From an uncultured Bacteroidales bacterium (GTDB lineage: Bacteria; Bacteroidota; Bacteroidia; Bacteroidales; FEN-979), in contig CAIWTA010000038.1 of assembly GCA_903915465.1 (NCBI GenBank), positions 1 through 37,698 on the forward strand: 37,698 nucleotides of DNA. Direction: 5' to 3'. The notes beneath the pieces were generated by a model. That model made no database searches, was not told the DNA's origin, and saw nothing but the letters and a program-made list of their open reading frames with translations. The position numbers and the translations under genes are program-made. Shown piece after piece: positions 8,060-16,443 of this stretch (position 1 is the first letter of the stretch; the number at the start of each line of letters is the position of its first letter).

Positions 8060-8830
8060 ATGAAATTATTCATTCGGCGCTTTGGACAAGGTTTTCCTGT
8101 GATTATATTGCATGGATTGCTCGGGCTTTCTGATAACTGGGTTTCTTTTGGACGCCGTCTGGCCGAGGATTTCGATGTGATTATTCCGGATCTTCGCAAC
8201 CATGGCCAATCACCGCATAGCTTTGTGTTCGACTATCCTTCTCTTGTTGAAGACTTACTTGAAATGATCAGAGAATTGGAATTAACTGATTTTTTCCTGA
8301 TAGGACATTCATTAGGAGGTAAAATAGCCATGCATTATGCATTTGAATACCCGGAAAGATTGCAGAAGCTTGTTGTTGTTGATATCAGCCTCCGGAGATA
8401 TGTTGCAAATACGCAGCAACAGGAACTCATCGATGCTATGCAGGCTGTAGATTTTTCAGTGGTTCATTCGCGCTCGGAAATAGAACAGCAACTAAAGCAT
8501 AGTGTAAAAATCGCTAAACTCCGGCAATTCCTTTTGAAGAACGCATATTGGAGCGATAAGGATCATCTTGCCTGGAGGATTAACCTGAATTCAATTCACG
8601 AAAACCTTCCGGGGATTTTTGAAGGAGTAGTTTCAGAAAAGAAATTTGAAAAACCTGCATTATTTATCCGTGGAGGACTTTCAGATTATATCTCTGAAAA
8701 TGACCTGAGAGATATCAATAGCAATTTTTCTGACGCAATTGTGAGGACTATTGAAACAGCAACACACTGGGTTCATGCAGATGCTCCGGAAGAATTTTAT
8801 CATCTCGTGAAGAATTTCCTGATATCATGA
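8060..8830 (+). CDS. Alpha/beta hydrolase, YbfF-like esterase
   Basis: A 256-residue cytosolic alpha/beta-hydrolase without a signal peptide. The nucleophile elbow is GHSLGG with S84, the oxyanion strand is HGLLGLSDNW (residues 18-27), the NHGQSPHS segment (47-54) is typical of the YbfF/ABHD11 group, and the catalytic His lies in ATHWVHADAPEEF near the C-terminus. The length agrees with YbfF (about 255). Such enzymes hydrolyse acyl esters or thioesters; the true substrate is unknown. It is a single gene, convergent with the membrane-protein pair that follows, and the palindrome immediately after its stop codon may end its transcript. Confidence 0.85.
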   Translation: MKLFIRRFGQGFPVIILHGLLGLSDNWVSFGRRLAEDFDVIIPDLRNHGQSPHSFVFDYPSLVEDLLEMIRELELTDFFLIGHSLGGKIAMHYAFEYPERLQKLVVVDISLRRYVANTQQQELIDAMQAVDFSVVHSRSEIEQQLKHSVKIAKLRQFLLKNAYWSDKDHLAWRINLNSIHENLPGIFEGVVSEKKFEKPALFIRGGLSDYISENDLRDINSNFSDAIVRTIETATHWVHADAPEEFYHLVKNFLIS

Positions 8831-8928
8831 AAATTCTCTGTGGTTCTCAGTGTCTTCTCCGTGAACCTCTGTGTAATTTATTTCACAGAGAGCCACAGAG
8901 GAAATAAACTGAGAACGACAGAGAATAT
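8831..8928. repeat. Long palindrome of the ctctgtg/cacagag family, copy 1
   Basis: It begins directly after the hydrolase stop and ends 7 bases before the stop of the convergent gene. The left arm attctctgtggttctcagtg pairs with the right arm ending gagaacgacagagaat; arms are about 47 bases with few mismatches around a short AT centre. The position fits a bidirectional terminator, and related copies occur at 10486 and 25859. Confidence 0.8.
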
Positions 8929-8934
8929 GTTGGA

Positions 8935-9879
8935 CTAATACTGTCGAATATCAATAGAAGAAACAGCAGTTTTTACCGTAATATAGATCTTCGAAGTTGC
9001 CCTTGTAAAATTTTCGGTCTCATAAATATGTCCTTCTTTCTTGTGAAATCCCTCGAAGGTTTTGCTGACAAGGAATGACTCCGAGGAAACCTGACATCCT
9101 GCACTCTTTGGAACCGATAAATGAATAGAACTGGCGCCGGCATTGAATGTCACGACACTAAGGGGATTTTTATTTCCCATCTTGATTGTAATAGAGGAAG
9201 CACCTGCATCAAATTCTGCAGTGTCAATTTTATAATTGCTTAAATCCATATCCATAGAAGCCGCTCCAATATCGAATTTCAGATTCCAGGCTGGTTTTGA
9301 ATTTAGTTTGATGTTTACGTGGTTTTTATTAAAATGATGTCTGGAGCCTTTGTTTTCAAGACGGAGCGAGATATTTTTGGTATTCTTCTTATCATCTGTG
9401 GTAAGTTCATAATTTCCAATGTCACCGGTTTTACTGAAAGCTAAAAGCTCCGGTGTCTCACCGCTGAAGGTAAAAGTTCCTGCAGCCGCATCTAAATCCA
9501 GCGTTCCTTTGGAAACAAGGGAATCAAATGGCACAGATAAGTTTTGATCAACAGTGTTCGACCTTGTGCCATTATCATTCTCGTCGTCATCATCCCATTC
9601 CCAGCTCATATCACCGTTTCGCTGGAAATGTGAAAACCATGGCCGATGATTCGGCATCCAGTTGATGGCAAGTGTTGTCATCAATAATACTCCAATGAGC
9701 ATACCAAACTTTGCAATATCTTTTACCGGTAAAACGGAAATACCCCACAGTATCAGGATTATTGGCCACAATTGCCAGAAATTGTACCAGGAAAAATGAA
9801 GGATTCCGAAATTATTGAGGATGAAAATTATCCCGACAGCAATCAGGATAATGGCCCAGAATAAATGTTTGTATTTCAT
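8935..9879 (-). CDS. LiaF-like membrane-anchored beta-rich protein
   Basis: A 314-residue protein with about three N-terminal transmembrane segments (residues 5-85; FWAIILIAVGIIFILNNFGI and FWQLWPIILILWGISVL), matching the LiaI/LiaF-like membrane region (DUF5668), then an acidic linker rich in D/E/N (WEWDDDDENDNG) and a beta-strand-rich C-terminal domain with repeated GAASxxxD / GASSI strands, typical of the LiaF or toast-rack type. Proteins of this family modulate cell-envelope stress signalling in Firmicutes; the role in Bacteroidota is not established. It lies 22 bases after the PspC-domain gene and is surely cotranscribed with it, which supports an envelope-stress function. Confidence 0.75.
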   Translation of the reverse strand: MKYKHLFWAIILIAVGIIFILNNFGILHFSWYNFWQLWPIILILWGISVLPVKDIAKFGMLIGVLLMTTLAINWMPNHRPWFSHFQRNGDMSWEWDDDDENDNGTRSNTVDQNLSVPFDSLVSKGTLDLDAAAGTFTFSGETPELLAFSKTGDIGNYELTTDDKKNTKNISLRLENKGSRHHFNKNHVNIKLNSKPAWNLKFDIGAASMDMDLSNYKIDTAEFDAGASSITIKMGNKNPLSVVTFNAGASSIHLSVPKSAGCQVSSESFLVSKTFEGFHKKEGHIYETENFTRATSKIYITVKTAVSSIDIRQY

Positions 9880-9901
9880 ATCCAGATCTTTTTGTATTCG
9901 A

Positions 9902-10390
9902 TTAATTGTTTCCTTTTCTTCCTGCTACACTTCTTAAAAGAAGGCCAATCCCGATCACAACAAGCAGGATAGGCCAGAGATCACTAAAATCTACAGAAGG
10001 TACGAATTCAACAACCAGGAATAATATACCCAGTGTGATCAAAACCAGTCCGCCAATTAATCCCCGGTGAGGTCTGCGGTACTTGGTTTCCGGAGGAGAA
10101 GGTTGTTGACCGGATTGCTGATTTTCATAAGTGTGTTGAGGTTCCGGTGAAGGAGGTTCCTGGTTCTCTATTATAGATGGAGCTTGTGCTTTATTGTAAG
10201 ATTGAGGTTTTTCCTGTGCAACAATCCAAAGTATGATATAGATCAGAAGACCGCCACCACCGACTAATGCCAGTACTACAAACAACAAGCGGATGAGCAA
10301 CGGGTCGATAGCAAAATATTCAGCAAGTCCTCCGCATACACCGGCAAACACCCGGTCAGTCTTGCTTCTGAAATAACGTTTTGGTTCCAT
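9902..10390 (-). CDS. PspC domain membrane protein
   Basis: A 162-residue protein. Residues 1-62 form a PspC domain (FRSKTDRVFAGVCGGLAEYF, then a transmembrane stretch LIRLLFVVLALVGGGGLLIYIILWIV). A proline/glutamine-rich linker (about 65-110) leads to two further membrane helices (GLIGGLVLITLGILFLVVEF and DLWPILLVVIGIGLLL) like those of the LiaI/LiaF-type region of the next gene. PspC proteins sense or respond to membrane stress; no PspA or PspB is seen here. First gene of a two-gene unit. Confidence 0.85.
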   Translation of the reverse strand: MEPKRYFRSKTDRVFAGVCGGLAEYFAIDPLLIRLLFVVLALVGGGGLLIYIILWIVAQEKPQSYNKAQAPSIIENQEPPSPEPQHTYENQQSGQQPSPPETKYRRPHRGLIGGLVLITLGILFLVVEFVPSVDFSDLWPILLVVIGIGLLLRSVAGRKGNN

Positions 10391-10485
10391 AATCAGAAAA
10401 ATTTTATTAAGTGAATAATATTAGACGATGGCTATCTTTTATAGTTACAAGTTTGGGAAAAAAGAATTTGCTTGAAAGATTTATG

Positions 10486-10594
10486 AAATTTCTCTCTGTG
10501 GTCCTCTGTGCATTTTCTCTGTGGTTCTCGGTGAAATAAAATTACACAGAGATTCACTGAGAAGACACTGAGATCCAAGGAGAAAAAGAGAAAT
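10486..10594. repeat. Long palindrome of the ctctgtg/cacagag family, copy 2
   Basis: The left arm ctctctgtggtcctctgtg, continuing ttttctctgtggttctcgg, faces the right arm acacagagattcactgagaa. It lies in the 246-base gap between the end of tatC and the start of the PspC gene. The arms are more diverged than in copy 1 but share the same words. The rest of the gap shows nothing else. Confidence 0.7.
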
Positions 10595-10636
10595 AATCAT
10601 ATTTTATGAATTTATCACGTTAGAGACTGTTTAAAT

Positions 10637-11494
10637 TTAACCTGCAAGATTTTCATTTTCTTCAGATTCCTCTTGCCTCTGCAGTTTTTTGTAGATCTTC
10701 CTTGAAAGCTGAATGCTGATTTCAAATAAAAGATACAGAGGAATTGCAACGATCAATTGGCTGAATATATCCGGACTCGGAGTTATAAACCCGGCAACTA
10801 TCAAAATGACAACGATTGTATGTTTCCTGTAACGAGTAAGAAACTGGGGTGTGAGAATCCCGATTCTGGTAAGAAAAAGAACAACAATCGGGAATTCAAA
10901 TACCAATCCCATAAGGAAACACATCGTGGTGACTGCACTTGTGTATGAAGTCAGGGCGATCTGGTTCACAACCGAAGCACTCACCTGGTAATTTCCGAGG
11001 AAATTCACCATTAACGGTACGGCCACGAAATAGCTGAAAAGAACGCCTGTAATGAATAGGCCTGAAATGACTGCCACTGCTCCGTGTGTGGTTTTTTTTT
11101 CGTTTTCAGTGAGTCCCGGCTTGATAAACCGCCAGAACTCCCATACAATATAGGGAGATGCAATGATGAAACCAGCCATTATAGAGATGGTCATGTGAGA
11201 CATAAATTGTCCGGCAAGATTGATATTGATCAATTTGATGGTGCTGGGTTCAAGACAGAAAAAATTCATGGATAATGCTTTTCCGATCTTGCAGAGAATC
11301 CGATAAGTGATAAAATCCGAATTCTTTGGCCCCAGTATGATAATATCAAAAAGTATGCCTTTGAAACTAAAGGCAATAATCGTTAACAAGATGATTGCGA
11401 CAATACTTCGAATGAGAACCCCCCGCAACTGATCAAGGTGTTCCCAAAAAGTCATTCCTTCTTCATCATTCGGTTTCCGCCGGGATTTCTTCAT
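10637..11494 (-). CDS. tatC: Sec-independent protein translocase TatC
   Basis: A 285-residue inner-membrane protein with the TatC signature: N-terminal MTFWEHLDQLRGVLIRS (conserved HLxELRxR-like motif), six hydrophobic helices, and the conserved periplasmic/loop segments FWRFIKPGLTENEKK and FGFE-like MGLVFEFPIVVLFLTRIGI. It is the substrate-recognising core of the twin-arginine translocase and works with the TatA encoded just upstream on the same strand (160 bases away). It is longer than E. coli TatC (258), mainly through an insertion in the first periplasmic loop (about residues 55-80) and a basic/acidic C-terminal tail, both common in Bacteroidota. Confidence 0.95.
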   Translation of the reverse strand: MKKSRRKPNDEEGMTFWEHLDQLRGVLIRSIVAIILLTIIAFSFKGILFDIIILGPKNSDFITYRILCKIGKALSMNFFCLEPSTIKLININLAGQFMSHMTISIMAGFIIASPYIVWEFWRFIKPGLTENEKKTTHGAVAVISGLFITGVLFSYFVAVPLMVNFLGNYQVSASVVNQIALTSYTSAVTTMCFLMGLVFEFPIVVLFLTRIGILTPQFLTRYRKHTIVVILIVAGFITPSPDIFSQLIVAIPLYLLFEISIQLSRKIYKKLQRQEESEENENLAG

Positions 11495-11654
11495 TCAAAT
11501 GAAGGTTGGATAAACAAAATCATTTTTTCCTGGAAAGTGAAGCTTTACAAGACATCAGCAACGCGCATTTAAATTCAATTCCGCGAATGCATAAATTCAC
11601 TAATAACCATTTTGGGGGAATGATGGATCGGATCCGGTTTCTGTCAAAAAGAGT

Positions 11655-11891
11655 TTAACCTTGTGGTGTTTTTCCCTTTTCTGTGTCCTGAGCTTTTTTT
11701 TCCGGCTCATTAATATCATCTTCAAGGCCTTTAATTCCGTCTTTAAAACCTTTCACACCTTTTCCGATACCTTTCATTAATTCAGGAATTTTCTTTCCAC
11801 CAAAAAATATCAAAACTACCAATGCAATTAGGATGATTTCAGTCGTTGAAAGACCACCGATAATTCCAGCCAAAATTGAATGTAGATACAT
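11655..11891 (-). CDS. tatA: Twin-arginine translocase pore subunit TatA
   Basis: A 78-residue protein with a short periplasmic N-terminus, one membrane helix ([21 protein letters not shown]), the Tat[17 protein letters not shown] hinge and amphipathic helix, and a charged soluble tail. The size and the FG-K-PEL motif are standard for TatA/E. It lies upstream of tatC; a -7 box (coding-strand TACTTTTG) is seen at 11921-11928 just past queA. Confidence 0.93.
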   Translation of the reverse strand: MYLHSILAGIIGGLSTTEIILIALVVLIFFGGKKIPELMKGIGKGVKGFKDGIKGLEDDINEPEKKAQDTEKGKTPQG

Positions 11892-11920
11892 GCCGATTTG
11901 GTTTAAATGAATAGATATTG

Positions 11921-11928
11921 CAAAAGTA
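11921..11928 (-). promoter_or_regulatory. Candidate -7 box of tatA
   Basis: Coding-strand TACTTTTG, within TACTTTTGC, fits the Bacteroidota -7 consensus. It is 30 bases before the tatA ATG and 3 bases beyond the queA stop codon. The -33 region is not convincing. Confidence 0.35.
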
Positions 11929-11931
11929 GTA

Positions 11932-13185
11932 TTATTTTAGACAGATGGTGCTTCCATTTAGAAAAAACAAGCAGGCATCACCATAACTGAGGAAACGGAA
12001 ACCATTGTCCATTGCGTATTTATAAACTTTCTTCCAGTCGTCGCCAATGAAAGCGGCAACCAGCAACAGCAAAGTACTTTGTGGCATGTGAAAATTCGTG
12101 ATCATCGCATGGACCAACCTGAGTTTGTAGCCCGGAACTATCATCAACTGTGTGCTTCCGCTATATGTTGTTAATTTCTGTTGATCAAGATGTTTTTCAA
12201 CGGCTTGTAATGCACTTTCTGTTGAAAAATGATGAGGGTACTTTTCATCATAAGCGTCCCACTGATGAACGATCGGGATTTTATTTTTTTCACCAACTAA
12301 AAGTTTAACGCCAAGCCAATAAAGGCTTTCCAGCGTTCTGACTGAAGTTGTTCCTACTGCTACAATGGGATCGTTGAGATGCTGAAGCAGATTCCTGATT
12401 GTTGCTGACGATACAATGATTTTCTCACTGTGCATTACATGATCAGAAAGGATAGGAGCACTTACTGGCCTGAATGTTCCTACTCCCACATGCAAGGCAA
12501 GTTTTTCGAAGGAAATGTTTTTTCCTTGAAGACGTTTCATAACTTCTTCTGTGAAATGCAATCCTGCCGTTGGTGCTGCAACTGATCCTTCATGCTTGGC
12601 ATAAATTGTCTGGTAACGGAGCGTGTCCACTACAGAATCTCCCCTGTTGATATATGGCGGAAGTGGTATCCTTCCCGAAATCTCAAGAATTTCCGAGAAT
12701 GTAACAGATGCAGGTTCCCAGCTAAATTGGATCAGAAAATGACCATCACCGGCATCTTCTAATTTTCCTGCATTCAGCAAATATTTGTGATCGTGAAAGA
12801 GGAATTCTTTTCGCAAATTGCCGTCTTTCCATCGTTTTGCATTACCAACCAGGCAACACCACGTACATCCTCCGGTTTGCTGAAAGGCTCCCTGGATCTC
12901 TGCTGTCGGCAGGACTGGCTCAAGACAGAAAATTTCAATGGTTGCACCTGTACTTTTTGTGAAAATAAGCCTGGCACGGATCACCTTGGTATCGTTGAAT
13001 ACCAGGATGCTGTTTTCCTGAATGTAATGATCAACCTGCGAAAATGCTGTCTCATTAATGGTTCCTTCCTTCCAGATCAGCAATTTTGAAGAATCCCTGA
13101 TATCAAGCGGAAACTGTGCGATCCTTTCAGGTGGAAGCGGATAATCAAAATCCTCTATTTTGAGATGTTCAGGGAAGTTCATCAT
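11932..13185 (-). CDS. queA: S-adenosylmethionine:tRNA ribosyltransferase-isomerase QueA
   Basis: A 417-residue enzyme that transfers and isomerises the ribosyl part of SAM onto preQ1-modified tRNA to give epoxyqueuosine. Family landmarks are [24 protein letters not shown] at the N-terminus, [13 protein letters not shown], the [13 protein letters not shown]-like [43 protein letters not shown], and the late [19 protein letters not shown]. It is longer than E. coli QueA (356), as in other Bacteroidota. Start: two ATGs (13185 and 13182) are adjacent; the leader immediately upstream is the 8-bp repeat array, so no Shine-Dalgarno is visible. Confidence 0.95.
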   Translation of the reverse strand: MMNFPEHLKIEDFDYPLPPERIAQFPLDIRDSSKLLIWKEGTINETAFSQVDHYIQENSILVFNDTKVIRARLIFTKSTGATIEIFCLEPVLPTAEIQGAFQQTGGCTWCCLVGNAKRWKDGNLRKEFLFHDHKYLLNAGKLEDAGDGHFLIQFSWEPASVTFSEILEISGRIPLPPYINRGDSVVDTLRYQTIYAKHEGSVAAPTAGLHFTEEVMKRLQGKNISFEKLALHVGVGTFRPVSAPILSDHVMHSEKIIVSSATIRNLLQHLNDPIVAVGTTSVRTLESLYWLGVKLLVGEKNKIPIVHQWDAYDEKYPHHFSTESALQAVEKHLDQQKLTTYSGSTQLMIVPGYKLRLVHAMITNFHMPQSTLLLLVAAFIGDDWKKVYKYAMDNGFRFLSYGDACLFFLNGSTICLK

Positions 13186-13195
13186 GAGTTAGTTA

Positions 13196-13251
13196 GTTGA
13201 TGAGTTGATGAGTTGATGAGTTGGTGAGTTGGTGAGTTAGTGAGTTAGTGA
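13196..13251. repeat. Tandem array of an 8-bp unit (gttgatga) in the queA leader
   Basis: Seven units follow each other: gttgatga three times, then gttggtga twice and gttagtga twice. The array starts 11 bases upstream of the queA ATG, so it occupies the translation-initiation region and probably the promoter. Confidence 0.9.
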
Positions 13252-13273
13252 GTTGGGGCCAATAACTTTCTGA

Positions 13274-13344
13274 TTCAACTCGTCAACTCATCAGCTCGTT
13301 ACTTTGGTAACTCATCAACTTAACAGCTCGTTAGCTTGGTAACT
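13274..13344. repeat. Degenerate inverted counterpart of the gttgatga array
   Basis: Words such as caactcgtcaactcatcagc and taactcatcaac are the reverse complement of the array at 13196-13251, making the whole gap between queA and the barrel gene a large loose palindrome. It runs up to the stop codon of the barrel gene. Confidence 0.6.
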
Positions 13345-14760
13345 CTATTTTTTCTCCGAAGTAAAGAAATTCGGTTTGTAAGTGATCATCAGATAAACGT
13401 ACTGCGACCCTCTTACCGAGCTTTTCAAACCATTATACACTTCCATTGTTGAAGTTGGAAAGAAATAACAGTAAGCGGCATTGAGTTCAACATTTGGAAT
13501 CGGTTTATACAGAAACATCAGGTCAAGTTCAGAACCAAGGGTTTTATTGACTTTTGTTTTGCCATCGGCCAGATATTCATTGTCAAAGCTGAAATGCCTG
13601 AAAGTTGCCTCCAAAGAGGTGATCTTGCTGAAGTTTATGGTGCCGCGTGCATTGATCTGGTTAAGGCCGGGATGATTCGGAGAAGTTGTAATCATAGAGC
13701 CGAAGAAATCCATATAACCATAGAACTGATGATTTGTTCCGTAAAGCATATTAAAGCTGGTGACTTTTTTTGCAGCTTCAGCCTTATTGGCCGGGCTGTT
13801 ATCAGTGCCGCTAAGGTGTTCATAACCGACCATAAGTTTGAAGGGTTTTACGATTTGATAAGCAACAGTACCACCACAGAAATTGGCTGAGACTTCACGT
13901 CCGTCCTGAATATGGCCACCTTGGTAATAGCCACCTGCCCAAATACTGAGATTTTTCCGGTTGAACCAAGCATTGCCGCCAACAGTGAACCTTGCATAGA
14001 TCTGGCTAGGACTGGTGATTGGAACCTGGGATGTAGTTGAAAGGTTGGTATGACCTACTGTATCATTCCCATTAACCACCCACAGAATCTGGGTTGATGT
14101 GACCTTCTCGTACCTCGTTGGCAGCTGGAATGCATCAACGATGCCTATGACAGAAATTTTCAGTTTCTCTTTGAAGAATGTCTTCTGGTTCCACAAATAC
14201 GCCATGTATTTATAATTCTTCAGGTAATAGTCTGAAAGGAAGGCTCCTGCCGGGCTGGCATTGTTGATGGCAAAACTGAAATCTCCATGGTAAGCAGCCT
14301 TTTCAATGCCCCACTGAAATCCGATCAGATCATGGGCTGAACCCTGAGGTCTCCAGTTATTGTAACCGATCAGCCTCTGATCATCGTAGGAAATGGACAT
14401 ACGACCAACACGGATGGAGAAGTTGGTGCAGAAATTGAATTTGAACCAGGCTTCGAAAACGTTAATTGTGTTGTTTTTTATTGTATCGCTGTTGTAATAA
14501 TTGTTTTCCCCGAAAACAAATGCATGCTGCAATGTAAAGTGCGTTGTGAACTTCTCATTTTTATAATCAAAAATGATACGCTCTCTGCCCAGGATGTCAC
14601 CATAGGCTGTTTGTGTTGAATCGCGCAGTTTGGTATACCCGTCACGGTATTCGCCCCGTGGCCGGAATTCTCCGGAAATGGAGAACTGTGCAAGAAGGGA
14701 TCCGGCGGATAAAGCCAGAAGGATAAAAATTATCAAGAAGCGATGTAATACCTGTTTCAT
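13345..14760 (-). CDS. Alginate-export-like outer-membrane beta-barrel
   Basis: I place the start at ATG 14760, which gives a 471-residue protein with a clean signal peptide (MKQVLHRFLIIFILLALSAG, cleavage after LLAQ or near it); the frame is open upstream to 14826 but without a signal-like start. The mature protein opens with FSISGEFRPRGEYRDGY and alternating aromatic/polar strands, includes RVGRMSISYDDQRLIGYNNWRPQG, typical of the alginate export (AlgE-like) family, and ends with a barrel strand closing in aromatic residues (YLMITYKPNFF). It probably forms a porin; the solute is unknown. No polysaccharide genes adjoin it. Confidence 0.8.
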   Translation of the reverse strand: MKQVLHRFLIIFILLALSAGSLLAQFSISGEFRPRGEYRDGYTKLRDSTQTAYGDILGRERIIFDYKNEKFTTHFTLQHAFVFGENNYYNSDTIKNNTINVFEAWFKFNFCTNFSIRVGRMSISYDDQRLIGYNNWRPQGSAHDLIGFQWGIEKAAYHGDFSFAINNASPAGAFLSDYYLKNYKYMAYLWNQKTFFKEKLKISVIGIVDAFQLPTRYEKVTSTQILWVVNGNDTVGHTNLSTTSQVPITSPSQIYARFTVGGNAWFNRKNLSIWAGGYYQGGHIQDGREVSANFCGGTVAYQIVKPFKLMVGYEHLSGTDNSPANKAEAAKKVTSFNMLYGTNHQFYGYMDFFGSMITTSPNHPGLNQINARGTINFSKITSLEATFRHFSFDNEYLADGKTKVNKTLGSELDLMFLYKPIPNVELNAAYCYFFPTSTMEVYNGLKSSVRGSQYVYLMITYKPNFFTSEKK

Positions 14761-14891
14761 AAATAATAATTTTAGGTCCATAGGGGAATATGATGCCGCG
14801 AAAGTAGCAAAAAATAATTCTGGCATGGATTGCTAACCAATAGATATTTCATAATTTTTTCTGTAATTTTACCAGACATAATAATACTTTG

Positions 14892-15638
14892 ATGAAGGTA
14901 GTAAAACAGATTCCTAATGCACTGACTTCTTTGAATCTTACATGCGGGCTTGTGTCTATTGTGCTTGTTATGGAAGCAAAGGATGGTAATTTGACCGGGC
15001 CCGCTTTGTTGATTTTTCTTGCTGCAATATTTGACTATCTTGATGGTACTGCAGCCCGGTTACTTGCTGCCTATTCTGATCTGGGAAAACAACTCGATTC
15101 ATTGGCGGATTTGATCTCTTTCGGAGTTGCTCCGGGAATCATCATGTTCCGGATTTTGTCCAATCCAGCCCTCACAAGTTCCAACATTCTTGAACGGATG
15201 CACATTATTCCATATTTGGCATTATTAATCCCTATTTGCTCGGCATTTCGATTAGCGAAATTCAACATTGATCCACGACAGGAAGTAAATTTCATTGGAC
15301 TTCCAACCCCAGCCAATGCCATTTTCTTTGCATCTATCCCGCTGATTTTGTGTCTTCAACCGAATATTTTCACGATTATTAAATTGACATTTTTTCTTAA
15401 TTTTTTCTCTAATGCCCGTATTCTCACGATCCTGGTTGTATTCTTTTCCTATTTGCTGATCTCCGATTTTCACCTCTTTTCAATGAAATTCAAAAACTGG
15501 AATTTTGCGGATAACAGGGTTCGTTATCTCTTTCTTGGAACGACCATGGTTCTTTTGATTTTTTTCTCTCTCAGCGCCATACCCTTGATTATTCTGACGT
15601 ATCTCCTTCTTTCAATGGGGTTTCAGAAGCAGATTTGA
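14892..15638 (+). CDS. pssA: CDP-diacylglycerol-serine O-phosphatidyltransferase
   Basis: A membrane enzyme of 248 residues that makes phosphatidylserine, the precursor of phosphatidylethanolamine. The CDP-alcohol phosphotransferase motif DGxxARx(8)Gx(3)Dx(3)D is complete: DGTAARLLAAYSDLGKQLDSLAD near residues 47-70. Several hydrophobic helices follow, and the segment AFRLAKFNIDP is typical of bacterial PssA type II. The ATG at 14892 is preferred to the TTG three bases upstream. The gene stands alone between the divergent barrel gene and convergent lptB; no psd gene is in the window. Confidence 0.92.
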   Translation: MKVVKQIPNALTSLNLTCGLVSIVLVMEAKDGNLTGPALLIFLAAIFDYLDGTAARLLAAYSDLGKQLDSLADLISFGVAPGIIMFRILSNPALTSSNILERMHIIPYLALLIPICSAFRLAKFNIDPRQEVNFIGLPTPANAIFFASIPLILCLQPNIFTIIKLTFFLNFFSNARILTILVVFFSYLLISDFHLFSMKFKNWNFADNRVRYLFLGTTMVLLIFFSLSAIPLIILTYLLLSMGFQKQI

Positions 15639-15669
15639 AAGCAACTTAAGGAGTTTAAGGAAAGAGGCA

Positions 15670-16392
15670 TTACCGCAACTCAAAATTTTGGCCAAGGTAG
15701 ACTTTTCTTACATGAGGATCCCCGGCAAGTTCTTTTGAAGTGCCTGACATTAGTATCGACCCTTCAAAGAGAAGGTAAGCCCTGTCGGTGATACTCAGTG
15801 TTTCGTGAACGTTGTGATCGGTGATGAGTACGCCGATATTTTTTGCTTTCAGTTTTTTTACAATATTCTGAATATCTTCAACGGCAATAGGGTCAATTCC
15901 TGCGAATGGTTCATCAAGTAAAATAAATTTCGGGTCAACAGCCAAACAACGGGCGATTTCCGTTCGTCTTCGTTCTCCTCCGGATAAAGTAATTCCTGCA
16001 CTTTTACGTACATTCTGCAAACCGAACTCATCAATGAGGTTTTCTAACCGATCTTTTTGTAATCCCTTGCTGAGTTTCGTGAACTCGAGGATGGCTTTGA
16101 TGTTATCTTCCACACTTAATTTGCGGAAGATTGATGCTTCCTGTGCCAGATAACCGATTCCTCGTTGTGCCCTGCGAAACATCGGTTCTTTCGTGATATT
16201 CAAATCATCAAGAAAAACATCTCCCGAAAGAGGCTTTATCAAACCAACCATGATATAAAAGGAAGTTGTTTTACCAGCACCATTAGGTCCTAACAAACCC
16301 ACGATCTCACCCTGATGAACCTGGATGGACACTTCATCCACGACAGTCCGATTACGATATTTTTTTATGATTTTTTCGGTACGAAGGAGCAT
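15670..16392 (-). CDS. lptB: LPS export ABC transporter ATPase LptB
   Basis: A 240-residue ABC ATPase that powers extraction of lipopolysaccharide from the inner membrane with LptF/LptG/LptC. It has Walker [11 protein letters not shown]-loop [19 protein letters not shown] (the LptB hallmark), signature [13 protein letters not shown] and Walker [21 protein letters not shown] take ATG 16392 as the start because it gives the usual LptB length (about 241); an upstream TTG at 16422 is less likely. The partner genes are not in the window. A DUF5686 barrel gene lies just upstream on the same strand. Confidence 0.95.
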   Translation of the reverse strand: MLLRTEKIIKKYRNRTVVDEVSIQVHQGEIVGLLGPNGAGKTTSFYIMVGLIKPLSGDVFLDDLNITKEPMFRRAQRGIGYLAQEASIFRKLSVEDNIKAILEFTKLSKGLQKDRLENLIDEFGLQNVRKSAGITLSGGERRRTEIARCLAVDPKFILLDEPFAGIDPIAVEDIQNIVKKLKAKNIGVLITDHNVHETLSITDRAYLLFEGSILMSGTSKELAGDPHVRKVYLGQNFELR

Positions 16393-16443
16393 GTTCAACC
16401 TCTGTTTAACTTTCAGTTTCAAAATTAGAAATTAAATTACACA

